Source of the DNA: an uncultured Clostridia bacterium
GTDB taxonomy: Bacteria > Bacillota > Clostridia > Christensenellales > CAG-138
Direction: 5' to 3'
NCBI GenBank assembly: GCA_946631895.1
Contig: CAMPAN010000010.1
Coordinates: 1-35,244, forward strand
Length of the DNA: 35,244 nucleotides
Positions within the stretch are counted from its first letter, which is position 1; each line of letters begins with the position of its first letter. Below, in pieces: positions 7,518 through 16,236 of the stretch. The notes below the pieces were generated by a model. It saw only the letters and a list, made by a program, of their open reading frames with translations. It was not told the origin of the DNA and did no database searches. A program made the translations under genes and the position numbers.

Positions 7518-8609
7518 ATGCGTAAAACCGTCCTCTGTATTCTGCTTACGGCATTTGTATTCTGTACCGCCTGTTTGCCGTCCGGTCAGCCGGAAGGCGA
7601 CGCCGTCTCTCCCGCTTCGCCCGTACCGGCGCCGCTGACGACTGCAGCGCCCGTTTCGGAAGCGGAAACCGTGTCGATACAGACGGTCGCGCCCGTTTCG
7701 GAAGCGGTGACGCTGCCGCCGGTGCCTACCCTCTCTCCCACACCCGAACCGACGCCGACGCCGACGCCGGAGCCGACCGCCGTTCCGGAACGAATCGGCG
7801 TTATTCGCTATGCGCTTACGGATCTTTTTTCCGAACCGGTCGTCGATACCGACGATACCTATCGCGACGGGCATCACTGCATCACCGTGACCCGTACCGA
7901 AACAACGGAACGCACCGGTAAATCCCTGGTCTATTTTGTCGTCGATATCTATGTCGAACATGCCGAAAGCATCATGCGCGCCGTCGGTGGAAAGAGCTTC
8001 CAGCAGCTCTCCGCAAAGCCCATGGAGACGTTCGCCGCCGAAACCAACGCCGTCGTTGCCATGTCCGGAGACTACTGCACGCCGAAGGACCGCGCATACG
8101 TCGTCGTCAACGGCGAGGTCGTGTTCCAGTCCGCAAAATTCCGGTACGATCTCTGCGCGCTCTTCCGCGACGGGACGGTCATCACGTATGCGCCGAACGA
8201 GATCCAGCCGTCGTTCCTTGAGGCGAAAGGCGTCTGGCAGACGTGGAACTTCGGACCGATGCTTCTCGATAAAGACGGGGAACCCATGAAGAAGTTCAAC
8301 ATGCCGGATCACATCGACGGTCCGAATCCGCGCGCCGCGTTCGGCTACTATGAACCGGGGCATTACTGCTTCGTGCTGGTCGATGGGCGGCAGAACGGAT
8401 ATTCGGTCGGGTTGTCGCTTGCCGAGCTGTCGCTTCTGATGAAAGACCTCGGCTGTACCGCCGCATACAATCTGGACGGCGGGATCTCGGCGCAGCTCGC
8501 GTGGCACGCAAAGCGCATCAATCATCCCGGCAAGAATCGTTCCATTGTCGATATCGTGTATGTTCCGTACCCGACGGATGCGCCTTCGGAGGAGACTGAC
8601 GAGCCATGA
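7518..8609 (+). CDS. Lipoprotein with phosphodiester glycosidase (NAGPA/DUF2233-like) domain
   Basis: This 363-residue protein starts with a lipoprotein-type signal (MRKTVLCILLTAFVFCTAC), the likely lipidated Cys being residue 19. A long Pro/Thr-rich linker (PTPEPTPTPTPEPT) follows and probably spans the cell wall. The folded part, from about residue 115, has the NAGPA family pattern: GDYCTPKDRAYVVVNGEV, then FGPMLL, then NPRAAFGYYEPGHYCFVLVDGR, and near the end YNLDGGISAQL. Such enzymes remove a sugar attached through a phosphodiester, as in the mannose-6-phosphate uncovering enzyme and bacterial relatives. Its stop overlaps the PfkB kinase start (ATGA), which hints that a released sugar may be phosphorylated by the next product. 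The exact substrate is unknown. Confidence 0.85.
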   Translation: MRKTVLCILLTAFVFCTACLPSGQPEGDAVSPASPVPAPLTTAAPVSEAETVSIQTVAPVSEAVTLPPVPTLSPTPEPTPTPTPEPTAVPERIGVIRYALTDLFSEPVVDTDDTYRDGHHCITVTRTETTERTGKSLVYFVVDIYVEHAESIMRAVGGKSFQQLSAKPMETFAAETNAVVAMSGDYCTPKDRAYVVVNGEVVFQSAKFRYDLCALFRDGTVITYAPNEIQPSFLEAKGVWQTWNFGPMLLDKDGEPMKKFNMPDHIDGPNPRAAFGYYEPGHYCFVLVDGRQNGYSVGLSLAELSLLMKDLGCTAAYNLDGGISAQLAWHAKRINHPGKNRSIVDIVYVPYPTDAPSEETDEP

Positions 8610-9562
8610 AACCGGTCCTTTGTCTCGGCGATATCTGCGCCGATATCATCATTCCCTACGCGGACGCTCTGAAAGCGAAATCCGATCCTGCATCCTGTCT
8701 GAATGCCGACGTGCGACCCGCAGAGGGCGGCAGCGCCGCGAACACCGCCTGTGCGATCGCACGGCTCGGCTTGCCCGTGCTGTTTGCCGGAACGTGCGGA
8801 CAGGACGCGTACGGACAGATGCTGAAAGCGGGACTTATACGCGAAGGCGTCGATACGTCGCTTCTTCGGATGGATCCCGGTATGCCCACGCAGCTCGTTC
8901 TGCTCGTGCTGAACGAACAGGGCGAACGCACGGCGTTTGCCTGTCCCGCGCATCTCGGTTCGCAGCACGCGATCCTCGAAGACCAGATCCCGGACGATAT
9001 TGCGGACCGCATTTCGTGGCTGCACTGCAACGGCATGATGCTGCGCGAAAACCCCGCCGCGAAGACGCAGCTTCGTCTGATGCGCGCGTGCCGCGACGCG
9101 GGGATCCCGGTGTCGTTCGACATCAACGTGCGTGTGGAAGCGCTGAAGAATCCGACCTTCCGGGAAAACCTCATGCAGGCAAAGCTGTTTGCGGACACGA
9201 TTCTGGGCTCGGCGATCGACGAGATCCCTCTGCTTGCGGAGGAGCGCGACGCCGAGCTTGCCGCCGAAAAGCTCGCGAAAACCGGCGCGACGGTCATCTC
9301 GCGCAGCGGCGATCAGGGCGCGGACCTGTACCGGAACGGAACGCGCATCCACGCCCCCGCCTTCCCCGTCGCCGTCGTCGATACGGTCGGCGCAGGCGAC
9401 ACCTTTGACGGCGCGTTCATTGCGGCGAAGCTGTGCGGGCTTTCCGACGCCGACGCGCTCAAGGAGGCAAACGCCGCCGCTGCCATCTGCGTCTCGAAAG
9501 CAAGCGGCAGAGGCTCGCCCCTGCGGGCGGAGCTCGACTCGTTCCTGGCGTCGGGCGATTGA
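8606..9562 (+). CDS. PfkB-family carbohydrate/nucleoside kinase
   Basis: This 318-residue cytoplasmic kinase is of the PfkB (ribokinase) family. The N-terminal signature is GGSAANTACAIARLG. The C-terminal signature is DTVGAGDTFDGAF, which holds the anion hole and the catalytic Asp. LCLGDICADIIIP at the start is the typical first strand. It uses ATP to phosphorylate a sugar or nucleoside; the acceptor cannot be told from sequence. It is translationally coupled to the upstream phosphodiester glycosidase (4-nt overlap) and is followed by a terminator, so the two form a short operon. Confidence 0.92.
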   Translation: MKPVLCLGDICADIIIPYADALKAKSDPASCLNADVRPAEGGSAANTACAIARLGLPVLFAGTCGQDAYGQMLKAGLIREGVDTSLLRMDPGMPTQLVLLVLNEQGERTAFACPAHLGSQHAILEDQIPDDIADRISWLHCNGMMLRENPAAKTQLRLMRACRDAGIPVSFDINVRVEALKNPTFRENLMQAKLFADTILGSAIDEIPLLAEERDAELAAEKLAKTGATVISRSGDQGADLYRNGTRIHAPAFPVAVVDTVGAGDTFDGAFIAAKLCGLSDADALKEANAAAAICVSKASGRGSPLRAELDSFLASGD

Positions 9563-9577
9563 CAAACGACGTTCTTC

Positions 9578-9606
9578 ACGCACCGGAAACGGTGCGTTTT
9601 TCTTTT
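9578..9606 (+). terminator. Terminator after the PfkB kinase gene
   Basis: The arms ACGCACCG and CGGTGCGT are exact complements with a GAAA tetraloop, followed by a T-rich tract. It begins 15 nt after the kinase stop codon. Confidence 0.93.
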
Positions 9607-9687
9607 GCGCGGATCGTCCGTCTTGTCCGAGGAACCGCGCTTATGTAAGATAGTTGCGGAATATATGTAAAATCCGTCCTGCGTCGA

Positions 9688-9716
9688 TTGACATGCCTTG
9701 CAGACTGTGTTAATAG
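9688..9716 (+). promoter_or_regulatory. Promoter of the YtrA-type ABC operon
   Basis: A consensus TTGACA is followed after 17 nt by TAATAG as the best -10. The -10 lies inside the palindromic operator candidate, as expected for a promoter silenced by its own repressor. Confidence 0.7.
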
Positions 9717-9727
9717 TATTAGTACAG
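9705..9727 (+). promoter_or_regulatory. Candidate operator for the GntR/YtrA-type regulator
   Basis: A 23-nt imperfect palindrome is centred on 9716. The outer arms are CTGT and ACAG and the inner arms TTAATA and TATTAG; 9 of 11 positions pair across the centre. It covers the -10 and lies 23 nt upstream of the regulator gene. YtrA-type repressors control their own ABC operon through such sites, so autoregulation is the likely reading. Confidence 0.65.
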
Positions 9728-9749
9728 TTGATACAGAAAGGAGCATGCC

Positions 9750-10139
9750 ATGTTCACCATCGACAAACTGTCGCGAACGCCGATCTATGAACAGCTGATC
9801 GCGCAATTCGAGTACGGGATCCTGTCCGGCGAGATCGCGGCAGACGGAAAGCTGCCGTCCGTGCGCGAGCTGTCGCAGGCGCTTTGCGTCAATCCGAACA
9901 CGCTGCAGCGGGCGTTCAACGAGATCGAAGCCCGCGGGCTGTGCTATTCCGTGCCCGGCAGCGGCAGATACATTGCCAAAGACGCGCTGGAGCGGCTCAA
10001 GGCGGGCATCGACCGTTCGCTTGCCGAGTTCGTCACCATGACCGAGCTTCTGAAAGCGCGCGGCGTTTCCGAACAGCTTTTGAAACAAACCGTGGAAACC
10101 GTCTATCAATCCAAATCCGGAAAGGAGACCGAATCATGA
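9750..10139 (+). CDS. GntR-family transcriptional regulator, YtrA type
   Basis: This 129-residue protein is a short GntR regulator with an N-terminal winged helix-turn-helix. The family pattern is PIYEQLIAQFEYGILSGEIAADGKLPSVRELSQALCVNPNTLQRAFNEIEARGL, and the wing contains GSGRYIAKD. The C-terminal part is a short helical region of about 50 residues, matching YtrA rather than larger GntR subfamilies with effector domains. AGGAG stands before the ATG, and the gene opens an operon with an ABC ATPase and a permease. In Gram-positive bacteria such regulators usually respond to cell-envelope stress or antimicrobial compounds. The ligand here is unknown. Confidence 0.93.
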   Translation: MFTIDKLSRTPIYEQLIAQFEYGILSGEIAADGKLPSVRELSQALCVNPNTLQRAFNEIEARGLCYSVPGSGRYIAKDALERLKAGIDRSLAEFVTMTELLKARGVSEQLLKQTVETVYQSKSGKETES

Positions 10140-11047
10140 TTACCATAACGGATGTGATCAAGCGATTTGACCGCAAGGTCGTGCTCGATCATCTGAACTG
10201 TACGATCCCGGAGGGCTGCGTTTACGGGCTTGTCGGCTCGAACGGCTCCGGAAAATCCACCCTTTTGCGGCTGATCTCCGGCATCTACCGTCCCGAGGGC
10301 GGCACGATCACGATCGACGGACAGCCGGTTTTCGACAATCCGGATGTCAAGAAACGGATCTCCTTTGTTCCGGACGAGCTGTTTTTCCTGCCGCATACGG
10401 ATCTTCGGCGCATGGAAAAGCTCTATGCCTCGGTCTTCGAAGGCTTTTCGCATGAGCGTTTCGAAGCGCTGCTCAAGGACTTTTCGCTCAATCCGAAAGC
10501 GAACATCAATACGTTCTCGAAGGGCATGCGGCGTCAGGCGGCGACGATTCTTGCGCTTTCCTGCCGTGCGGACTTCATTCTCTTCGACGAGACGTTCGAC
10601 GGGCTGGACCCGGTCATGCGCAACCTCGTGAAGAACCTCCTGTACCGCGAGGTAATCGAACGCAGGGCGACGGTCGTCATCACGAGCCACAGCCTGCGCG
10701 AGCTCGAAGACACCTGCGACCAGCTGGCGCTTCTGCATCAGGGCGGCATCATCTTTGAAAGCGACGTCGATCACCTCAAGACCTCGCTCTTTAAGGTGCA
10801 GGTGGCGTTCGAGGGTGATTACGACCGGACGCGCTTCGAGGGCGTCGATGTGCTGAACTTTACAAAGCGCGGCAGCGTGGCGTCGATGATCGTACGCGGC
10901 GACCGCGCCGAAACCGAAGCGAGGATCACGGCGATGCATCCGGTGCTGTTCGAGATCCTGCCCCTCTCGCTCGAGGAGGTCTTCGTCTATGAGATGGGAC
11001 AGCGCGGCTATGAATTCTCCGAAGTGCTGAAACAGGAGGTGCAGTAA
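10136..11047 (+). CDS. ABC transporter ATP-binding protein
   Basis: This 303-residue ATPase starts at 10136 (MITITDVIKRFDRK), inside the longer ORF of the track; the ATG overlaps the regulator's stop (ATGA) and GGAG precedes it. Walker A is GSNGSGKST, near residue 34. The signature motif is unusual (FSKGMRRQA instead of LSGGQ), though SKGM forms are seen in YtrB/EcsA-like exporters. Walker B is FILFDETFDGLDP, and the switch His is in ITSHSL. About 80 extra C-terminal residues follow the ATPase core. With the next gene it forms an ABC exporter or a bacitracin/peptide-stress type module controlled by the YtrA-type regulator. Confidence 0.94.
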   Translation: MITITDVIKRFDRKVVLDHLNCTIPEGCVYGLVGSNGSGKSTLLRLISGIYRPEGGTITIDGQPVFDNPDVKKRISFVPDELFFLPHTDLRRMEKLYASVFEGFSHERFEALLKDFSLNPKANINTFSKGMRRQAATILALSCRADFILFDETFDGLDPVMRNLVKNLLYREVIERRATVVITSHSLRELEDTCDQLALLHQGGIIFESDVDHLKTSLFKVQVAFEGDYDRTRFEGVDVLNFTKRGSVASMIVRGDRAETEARITAMHPVLFEILPLSLEEVFVYEMGQRGYEFSEVLKQEVQ

Positions 11048-11048
11048 G

Positions 11049-13184
11049 ATGAAACGGGCTTTGATCCATCGCGGATACTTCCGTGAACTGTTCCGTCAAC
11101 TCCGCACAAAGGGTCTCGTCGGCACGATCATCCTTGCCGGATTGAATCTTATCATCTTTTCCGCACTGATCATGCGCGATCCGGTGAGCGCGTCCGTGAC
11201 GCATTACGACCCGCGGCTCATGGCGCTGCCGATGCTGCTGTTCCTCTATGTGATGTCGCCGATCATGGTGTTCGGCGCGTTCCGCTGGCTCAACAAGCGC
11301 GTGCAGAGCGACTTCTACCACGCGCTTGCGCTGACGCGCGTGCAGACGTACGCGTCCACCGCCGCGGCGATCTTCCTCTGGATTCTGATCGCGCTCGGTT
11401 CGTATGCCGTCGTCAACGTGCTTCTGTTCACGGTCTTCGGGCTGCCGATCAACTATCTGCTGTACCTCTGCGTATTTCTCAACATGCTGATCGCGGCGAT
11501 CGGGATCGTTTCGGCGTTCATGATCGGCAGCGCGCTCTGCGGAAGACGGTTCCCGGCATTCTTCCAGTCGGTCACGGTGCTGTTTCTGCCGCGTATTCTG
11601 CTCACCGCGTTCCGGATGTTCGTGGAAGCGGACAGCGGGCTTACGACGCCGTTCTCCATGCTGCCGTTTTTCCTGAATCCGGAATTCAACATTGCGGCGA
11701 CGCCGATCCATTCGCTGATCTACGGCATCAACTTTGCGAACGTCCCCGCCATGCTGTATTCGCTCGTCTACGGCGCGCTGCTTCTGACGCTCGGCAGCAT
11801 CGCCTTCAAAAAGCGCAAATCCGAGCTTGCGGAGAATCCGTACGCGAGCAGGGTTCTGCAAACGGCGGCGCGCGTCGTCTTCGGCATGCCGCAGCTCCTA
11901 TTCGTCATCATCATTCTGAACCTGAAGGTCTGCTGGAAATACAATATGCAGTCCTTCGAGCAAACGGTGCTGCTCCCGCTGATCGTGACGGCGTTCTTCT
12001 TCTCCTTCGTCTTCTACTGCCTCTACGAGCTGATTTCGTCCAGAAAGATGAAGCCGGTTCTGAAAGCGATGCCGTTCTACGGGATCTGCGTCGTTCTGGC
12101 GCTGTTCTATATCTTCGTCCCGAACTGGGTCGCTTCGGCGCGCACGCCCGTCTCGCTTGAAAAGGAGGAGATCCGGTCCTATCAATTCAACGACGAATCT
12201 TCGCTGCTGATGCCGAAATCCGTGCTGGGCGCGGAAAACTATCCGGACTATCTGCTGCACCGGCACAGGTTCGATCTCCTCAAGGGCAAAGCGCTCGTTG
12301 CCGCGCAATCGCAAAAGAACGCCAAGGTCATTGATTACAGTGACTTTTACGACACGCTCGTCGTCGTCCGGAACGGCGGTCTGTTCCGCAAGACGGTTGC
12401 GATGCAGCCGAGCGCCATGCAGAACAGCAAGGATCAGCTTGCAGAGATATGTCTCGAGGATCCGTCGTTTTATGAAGCGCTCGCGACCTATCCGAAAGGT
12501 ATGATCTGGTATTCGTGCGAGGGACTGACGGCGGCGGAATCGAGAAACGTCGGACGGCTGTTCCGCGAAGACTTTGCAAAGCTGAATGCGGATGAGCGCA
12601 TTTCGCTGATTCAGAACTCCGGCGATCTCAGGCTCCCCACGGGTCCGATCTCTGCGTCCGATCTCGATATCACGCTGTATGTCTCCCGCGGGACCAGCAA
12701 TTATTATGTCAGGTACCGGGTCGGCGAGCTGACGCCGAACGCCGCAAAAGCGCTGCTGGGATACCTCAACGCACGTTACGAGAAGAACGTGCGGGAAGGG
12801 CTGCGCGAGTTTGTCAACTGGATGGAGCATCCCTCCAATATGCCGGAAAACGACGTCTTCTATATCGGCACCTACAACGTACAGACCTACCGTCTGCTCT
12901 CTTACGACGATTCGAAGAAGAATCTGACGCCGAAGGAAAGCCATCCCGAGGCGTATCAGATCCTGAAAGCGCTCTGCGACGCGCCGCTTGCAGAGGATAC
13001 GGAGAACTGCGTTTCGGTCCGGTTCATGAACTACACGGGCAATTTCACCGGGATCGTTTCGGCAAACGATTTCCGGTATCCGACCGCAGTCTTCAAGGCG
13101 GACGATCCGCTGATGCAGGCGATCATGCAGATGATCACCGGCGACTCCCTCGAAGACTTTACGCTTTCCTATGACGGCGTCTGA
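11049..13184 (+). CDS. Large ABC transporter permease with long soluble C-terminal region
   Basis: This 711-residue protein starts one base after the ATPase stop; AGGAGG at the end of the ATPase gene is its ribosome site. The first 365 residues hold about eight hydrophobic segments, starting at LVGTIILAGLNLIIFSALIM, and the last near GICVVLALFYIFVPNWVA. The remaining roughly 345 residues are soluble and show no motif I recognise; a position outside the membrane is likely. It is the partner of the preceding ATPase, giving a transporter of the YtrA/B type with an extra domain. The substrate is unknown. Confidence 0.85.
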   Translation: MKRALIHRGYFRELFRQLRTKGLVGTIILAGLNLIIFSALIMRDPVSASVTHYDPRLMALPMLLFLYVMSPIMVFGAFRWLNKRVQSDFYHALALTRVQTYASTAAAIFLWILIALGSYAVVNVLLFTVFGLPINYLLYLCVFLNMLIAAIGIVSAFMIGSALCGRRFPAFFQSVTVLFLPRILLTAFRMFVEADSGLTTPFSMLPFFLNPEFNIAATPIHSLIYGINFANVPAMLYSLVYGALLLTLGSIAFKKRKSELAENPYASRVLQTAARVVFGMPQLLFVIIILNLKVCWKYNMQSFEQTVLLPLIVTAFFFSFVFYCLYELISSRKMKPVLKAMPFYGICVVLALFYIFVPNWVASARTPVSLEKEEIRSYQFNDESSLLMPKSVLGAENYPDYLLHRHRFDLLKGKALVAAQSQKNAKVIDYSDFYDTLVVVRNGGLFRKTVAMQPSAMQNSKDQLAEICLEDPSFYEALATYPKGMIWYSCEGLTAAESRNVGRLFREDFAKLNADERISLIQNSGDLRLPTGPISASDLDITLYVSRGTSNYYVRYRVGELTPNAAKALLGYLNARYEKNVREGLREFVNWMEHPSNMPENDVFYIGTYNVQTYRLLSYDDSKKNLTPKESHPEAYQILKALCDAPLAEDTENCVSVRFMNYTGNFTGIVSANDFRYPTAVFKADDPLMQAIMQMITGDSLEDFTLSYDGV

Positions 13185-13233
13185 CGCAACGGAAAAGCCG
13201 GACGCCGAACGCGCGCGTAAAGTCCCGCATATA

Positions 13234-13266
13234 AAAGAAAGCTCTCCTTTCCGGAGAGCTTTTTTG
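13234..13266. terminator. Bidirectional terminator between the permease and the bitopic protein gene
   Basis: The arms AGCTCTCC and GGAGAGCT surround a TTTCC loop, with an A-rich left flank and a TTTTTT right flank. It can end both the plus-strand ABC operon and the minus-strand mutS2 operon, which converge here. Confidence 0.92.
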
Positions 13267-13274
13267 TATGGACC

Positions 13275-13841
13275 TTATTTTGCGGCGGTGCGCTTTTCGA
13301 CAAATGCGAGAAAGAACAGATACGCGCCCGCAAGGACGAGGATCCCGGCGACGATATAGTACCGTGTGGACGAGACCTTCGGCGAGGGGTCGATGAGCTC
13401 GGAAATATCCGTCAGCCCCATATAGCGGTCCTGAAACACGGCTTCATAATGTCCGTCGACCGGATAGACGTAGACGTACCGCTTGATCTCGGTGCGCTTT
13501 GTGACTTCGTTGGTCTCCTCCGGTATTTCGGTCATGCTTGCCTGTTCGGCGCGCATTTCATCGTACTTATAGGAATAGTAATCGTCTGCGTCGACGTTGT
13601 TTTCGAGAACGATCTCGCCGTATCTCGGATCAATGTGACGGTACATAACGATGTACTGAGTCAGATTGTTTTCGTCCTTTTCCTGCCGTGCGTCAAACGC
13701 TTCGAACGTCAGTTCTCCGAGCGACGTCAGCCCCGGGATCACTGCGGGCTGCATCGATACGCGAATGCCGACGATCAGCAGAATGACCGCCCCGATGATG
13801 CACAGCGTTGCCAGAATGATGAAAAACGGTTTGCGTTTCAT
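13275..13841 (-). CDS. Bitopic membrane protein of unknown function
   Basis: This 188-residue protein has one membrane helix at the N terminus (FFIILATLCIIGAVILLIVGI) and one at the C terminus (YYIVAGILVLAGAYLFFLAFV). Between them is a soluble domain of about 125 residues rich in Tyr, Glu and Asp, probably outside the cell. It includes VMYRHIDPRYGEIVLENNVDA and RYVYVYPVDGHYEAVFQDRYMG. It lies 37 nt after mutS2 and just before the shared terminator, so it is the last gene of that operon. AGAGGA precedes the ATG. I do not recognise the family. Confidence 0.8.
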   Translation of the reverse strand: MKRKPFFIILATLCIIGAVILLIVGIRVSMQPAVIPGLTSLGELTFEAFDARQEKDENNLTQYIVMYRHIDPRYGEIVLENNVDADDYYSYKYDEMRAEQASMTEIPEETNEVTKRTEIKRYVYVYPVDGHYEAVFQDRYMGLTDISELIDPSPKVSSTRYYIVAGILVLAGAYLFFLAFVEKRTAAK

Positions 13842-13878
13842 ATGCCTGTCCTCTCTTCGCGGCTTTCACCGCATGCGT

Positions 13879-16236
13879 TCATGATTTCAAGGTCACGACC
13901 GTGACGCCCGCGTCGCCTTCGCCGTAGGCGCCGATGCGAAAGCTTTTCACGCGCGGATGGGTCTTCAGATAGTTCTGCACGCCCGCGCGCAGTGCGCCGG
14001 TGCCCTTGCCGTGGATGATGTTGAATTCGGTTCTCCCGGTGCGCACGCAGTCGTCGATGAACGCGTCGATCTCGAGAATCGCGTCGTCCACGAGGAAGCC
14101 TCTGAGATCGAGCTCGTATTTGACGGTCTTGATGTCCGTCATGATCTCACGCGGGCGCGTCACCGCGCGCGGCGCTTCCTTTTTCTGTGTTGCGATGCGG
14201 AGATCGCCGAGCGGCACAAAGACCTTGATGGGTCCTGCCTGCACCTGCACCTGTCCGCGCGCGTCCTGCGGTCTGACGACCGTTGCGGTGTTGTTGAGAC
14301 TGACCACAAACACAGTCTGTCCGCGGATGACGGAAGACGGTGTTTCGCCCTCGTCGCCGTTCGATTCGATGCGGTCCGACAGCGCTTCCGAGGATTTCCG
14401 CAGTTTGTCCCGCGAGGATTGGATCGCGCGTTCGAGCGCTTTGGTGTCGATGTTTTTGACCTGTCTGAGCTCCGTGATCAGCGATTCCATTTCGTGCTTG
14501 GTCGAAGCGACAAAGCTCTTCGCTTCCTCCCTTGCCTTTTCCCGGATCGCCGCGCGGTCGTCACGGAGTTTTTTGCGCTCGTTCTCGAGCGCGATGCGTT
14601 CCGCTCTCGCCTTTTCGAGCTCTTCGGTGAGCTCGGTCGCCTGCTGTTCGGCGAGCTTCCGCTGCTGTTCCGCGCCGGAAAGCACGTCCTCGAACGCGAC
14701 GTCCTCGCGCTTCAGATACTCCTTCGCCTGTTCGATGATCGCGTCGTCGAGCCCGAGGCGCTTGCTGATTTCGAACGCGTTGGACTTGCCGGGTATGCCG
14801 ATATAGAGCTTATAGGTCGGGCAGAGACGGTCCACGTCGAATTCCATCGACGCGTTCTGCATGCCCTCGTGCGTCAGCGCGAAGGCCTTGATCTCGGAAT
14901 AGTGCGTGGTGGCGAACGTGGTCGCGCCCGCTTCCTGCAGATGCTTCAGGATCGCCTGCGCCAGCGCTGCGCCCTCGTTCGGATCGGTGCCCGCGCCGAG
15001 TTCGTCCAGAAGCACCAGCGTATCGTCTCCCGCTTCCTTCAGGATGCCGACAAGATTCGTCATATGCGCGGAGAACGTGGACAGCGACTGCTCGATGGAC
15101 TGCTCGTCGCCGATGTCCGCAAAGACCTCGCGGAACACCGCGATCTCGCTCGATTCGTCCGCCGGGATGAACATGCCCGCGCTCGCCATCAGCGTGAACA
15201 GACCGACGGTTTTCAGCGTGACCGTTTTGCCGCCGGTGTTCGGACCGGTGACGATCAGCGTATCGTAGCCGTCGCCGATCCACACGGAGATCGGAACGAC
15301 GGTGTTTTTGTCGATCAGCGGGTGTCTGCCGTTTTTGATGCGGATGAGGCTTTGGTCGTTCAGCTTCGGACAGTACGCGCGCATGTCGCGCGCAAGGATC
15401 GCCCTTGCAAAGATGCAGTCGAGATTGCCGAGGAGCATCAGGCTCTGATACAGCTCGTCCGCATACGGCGCGATGAGCGCGGTGAGCCCCGCAAGAATGC
15501 GTTCAATCTCGCGCTTCTCCTCCGCCTGCAGCTGCTTATATACATTGCCGAGCTCGACGACCGCGGCGGGCTCGATGAAGACGGTCTGTCCGCTGCCGCT
15601 CTGATCGTGGATGAGTCCGCCGATCTGCGCGCGGTGCTCCGCCTTGACGGGGATCGCGTAGCGTCCGTTGCGTACGGTGACGATCGGCTCCTGGAGATAT
15701 TTCTGATACAGCGGGCTTTTGATGATGCTGTTCAGTTTGTCCTTGACGCGCTCCGCGGTGATGCGAAGCTGTCTGCGAATGCGGGCAAGCTCGGGCGAAG
15801 CGTTGTCGAAGATCTCGTCTTCGCTCAGAATACAGCGCGCGATCTCGCTCTCGATCTCGCTGTGCGCAGAGAGCGGATTTGCCAGCCGGTGCAGTTCCTG
15901 CGCGTCCTCCGCCGCAAGCAGATGCTCCCTTGCGCGGCGGCTTGCCTTGAAGCACGCGGCAAGGTTCAGAAGCTCTGCGGGCGACAGCGCGTATGACGCG
16001 CGTACCCGCTGCAGCGTCACGCGCGCGTCCGGGAACGTATCGATCGGACTTCCGCCGATGCGCCGGCAGATCGCGTCCGCTTCCCACGTCTGCTGCAGAA
16101 GCATTTGCGCGCGTTCGAGATCGTCGGTCGGCGAAAGCTGCTCAACGAATTCGCGCCCGATGTCAGACGCGGTATGGGTCGCACATTGGGCGCGGATCTT
16201 ATCGAATTCTAAACTTTTTAATGCTCTTTCGTTCAT
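13879..16236 (-). CDS. mutS2: MutS2 family protein (endonuclease/ribosome rescue ATPase)
   Basis: This 785-residue protein is full length for MutS2. The core has RRQLRITAERVKDKLNSII and DQSGSGQTVFIEP, Walker A GPNTGGKT near residue 331, and DELGAGTDPNEGAALA as the Walker B/D-loop region. A long Glu/Arg-rich coiled coil lies at about residues 520-630. The C-terminal Smr domain shows LDLRGFLVDDAI and HGKGTGALR, the nuclease motif. MutS2 acts on DNA branch structures in some bacteria and splits collided ribosomes in Bacillus. The ATG overlaps the htrA stop (ATGA). It sits unusually in an envelope-stress operon, downstream of htrA. Confidence 0.97.
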   Translation of the reverse strand: MNERALKSLEFDKIRAQCATHTASDIGREFVEQLSPTDDLERAQMLLQQTWEADAICRRIGGSPIDTFPDARVTLQRVRASYALSPAELLNLAACFKASRRAREHLLAAEDAQELHRLANPLSAHSEIESEIARCILSEDEIFDNASPELARIRRQLRITAERVKDKLNSIIKSPLYQKYLQEPIVTVRNGRYAIPVKAEHRAQIGGLIHDQSGSGQTVFIEPAAVVELGNVYKQLQAEEKREIERILAGLTALIAPYADELYQSLMLLGNLDCIFARAILARDMRAYCPKLNDQSLIRIKNGRHPLIDKNTVVPISVWIGDGYDTLIVTGPNTGGKTVTLKTVGLFTLMASAGMFIPADESSEIAVFREVFADIGDEQSIEQSLSTFSAHMTNLVGILKEAGDDTLVLLDELGAGTDPNEGAALAQAILKHLQEAGATTFATTHYSEIKAFALTHEGMQNASMEFDVDRLCPTYKLYIGIPGKSNAFEISKRLGLDDAIIEQAKEYLKREDVAFEDVLSGAEQQRKLAEQQATELTEELEKARAERIALENERKKLRDDRAAIREKAREEAKSFVASTKHEMESLITELRQVKNIDTKALERAIQSSRDKLRKSSEALSDRIESNGDEGETPSSVIRGQTVFVVSLNNTATVVRPQDARGQVQVQAGPIKVFVPLGDLRIATQKKEAPRAVTRPREIMTDIKTVKYELDLRGFLVDDAILEIDAFIDDCVRTGRTEFNIIHGKGTGALRAGVQNYLKTHPRVKSFRIGAYGEGDAGVTVVTLKS

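Noticed and set aside
9884-10138. An N-terminal extension of the ABC ATPase from 9884.
   Set aside because: It overlaps the regulator gene in another frame; the ATG at 10136 has GGAG before it, overlaps the regulator stop, and begins a normal ABC domain.
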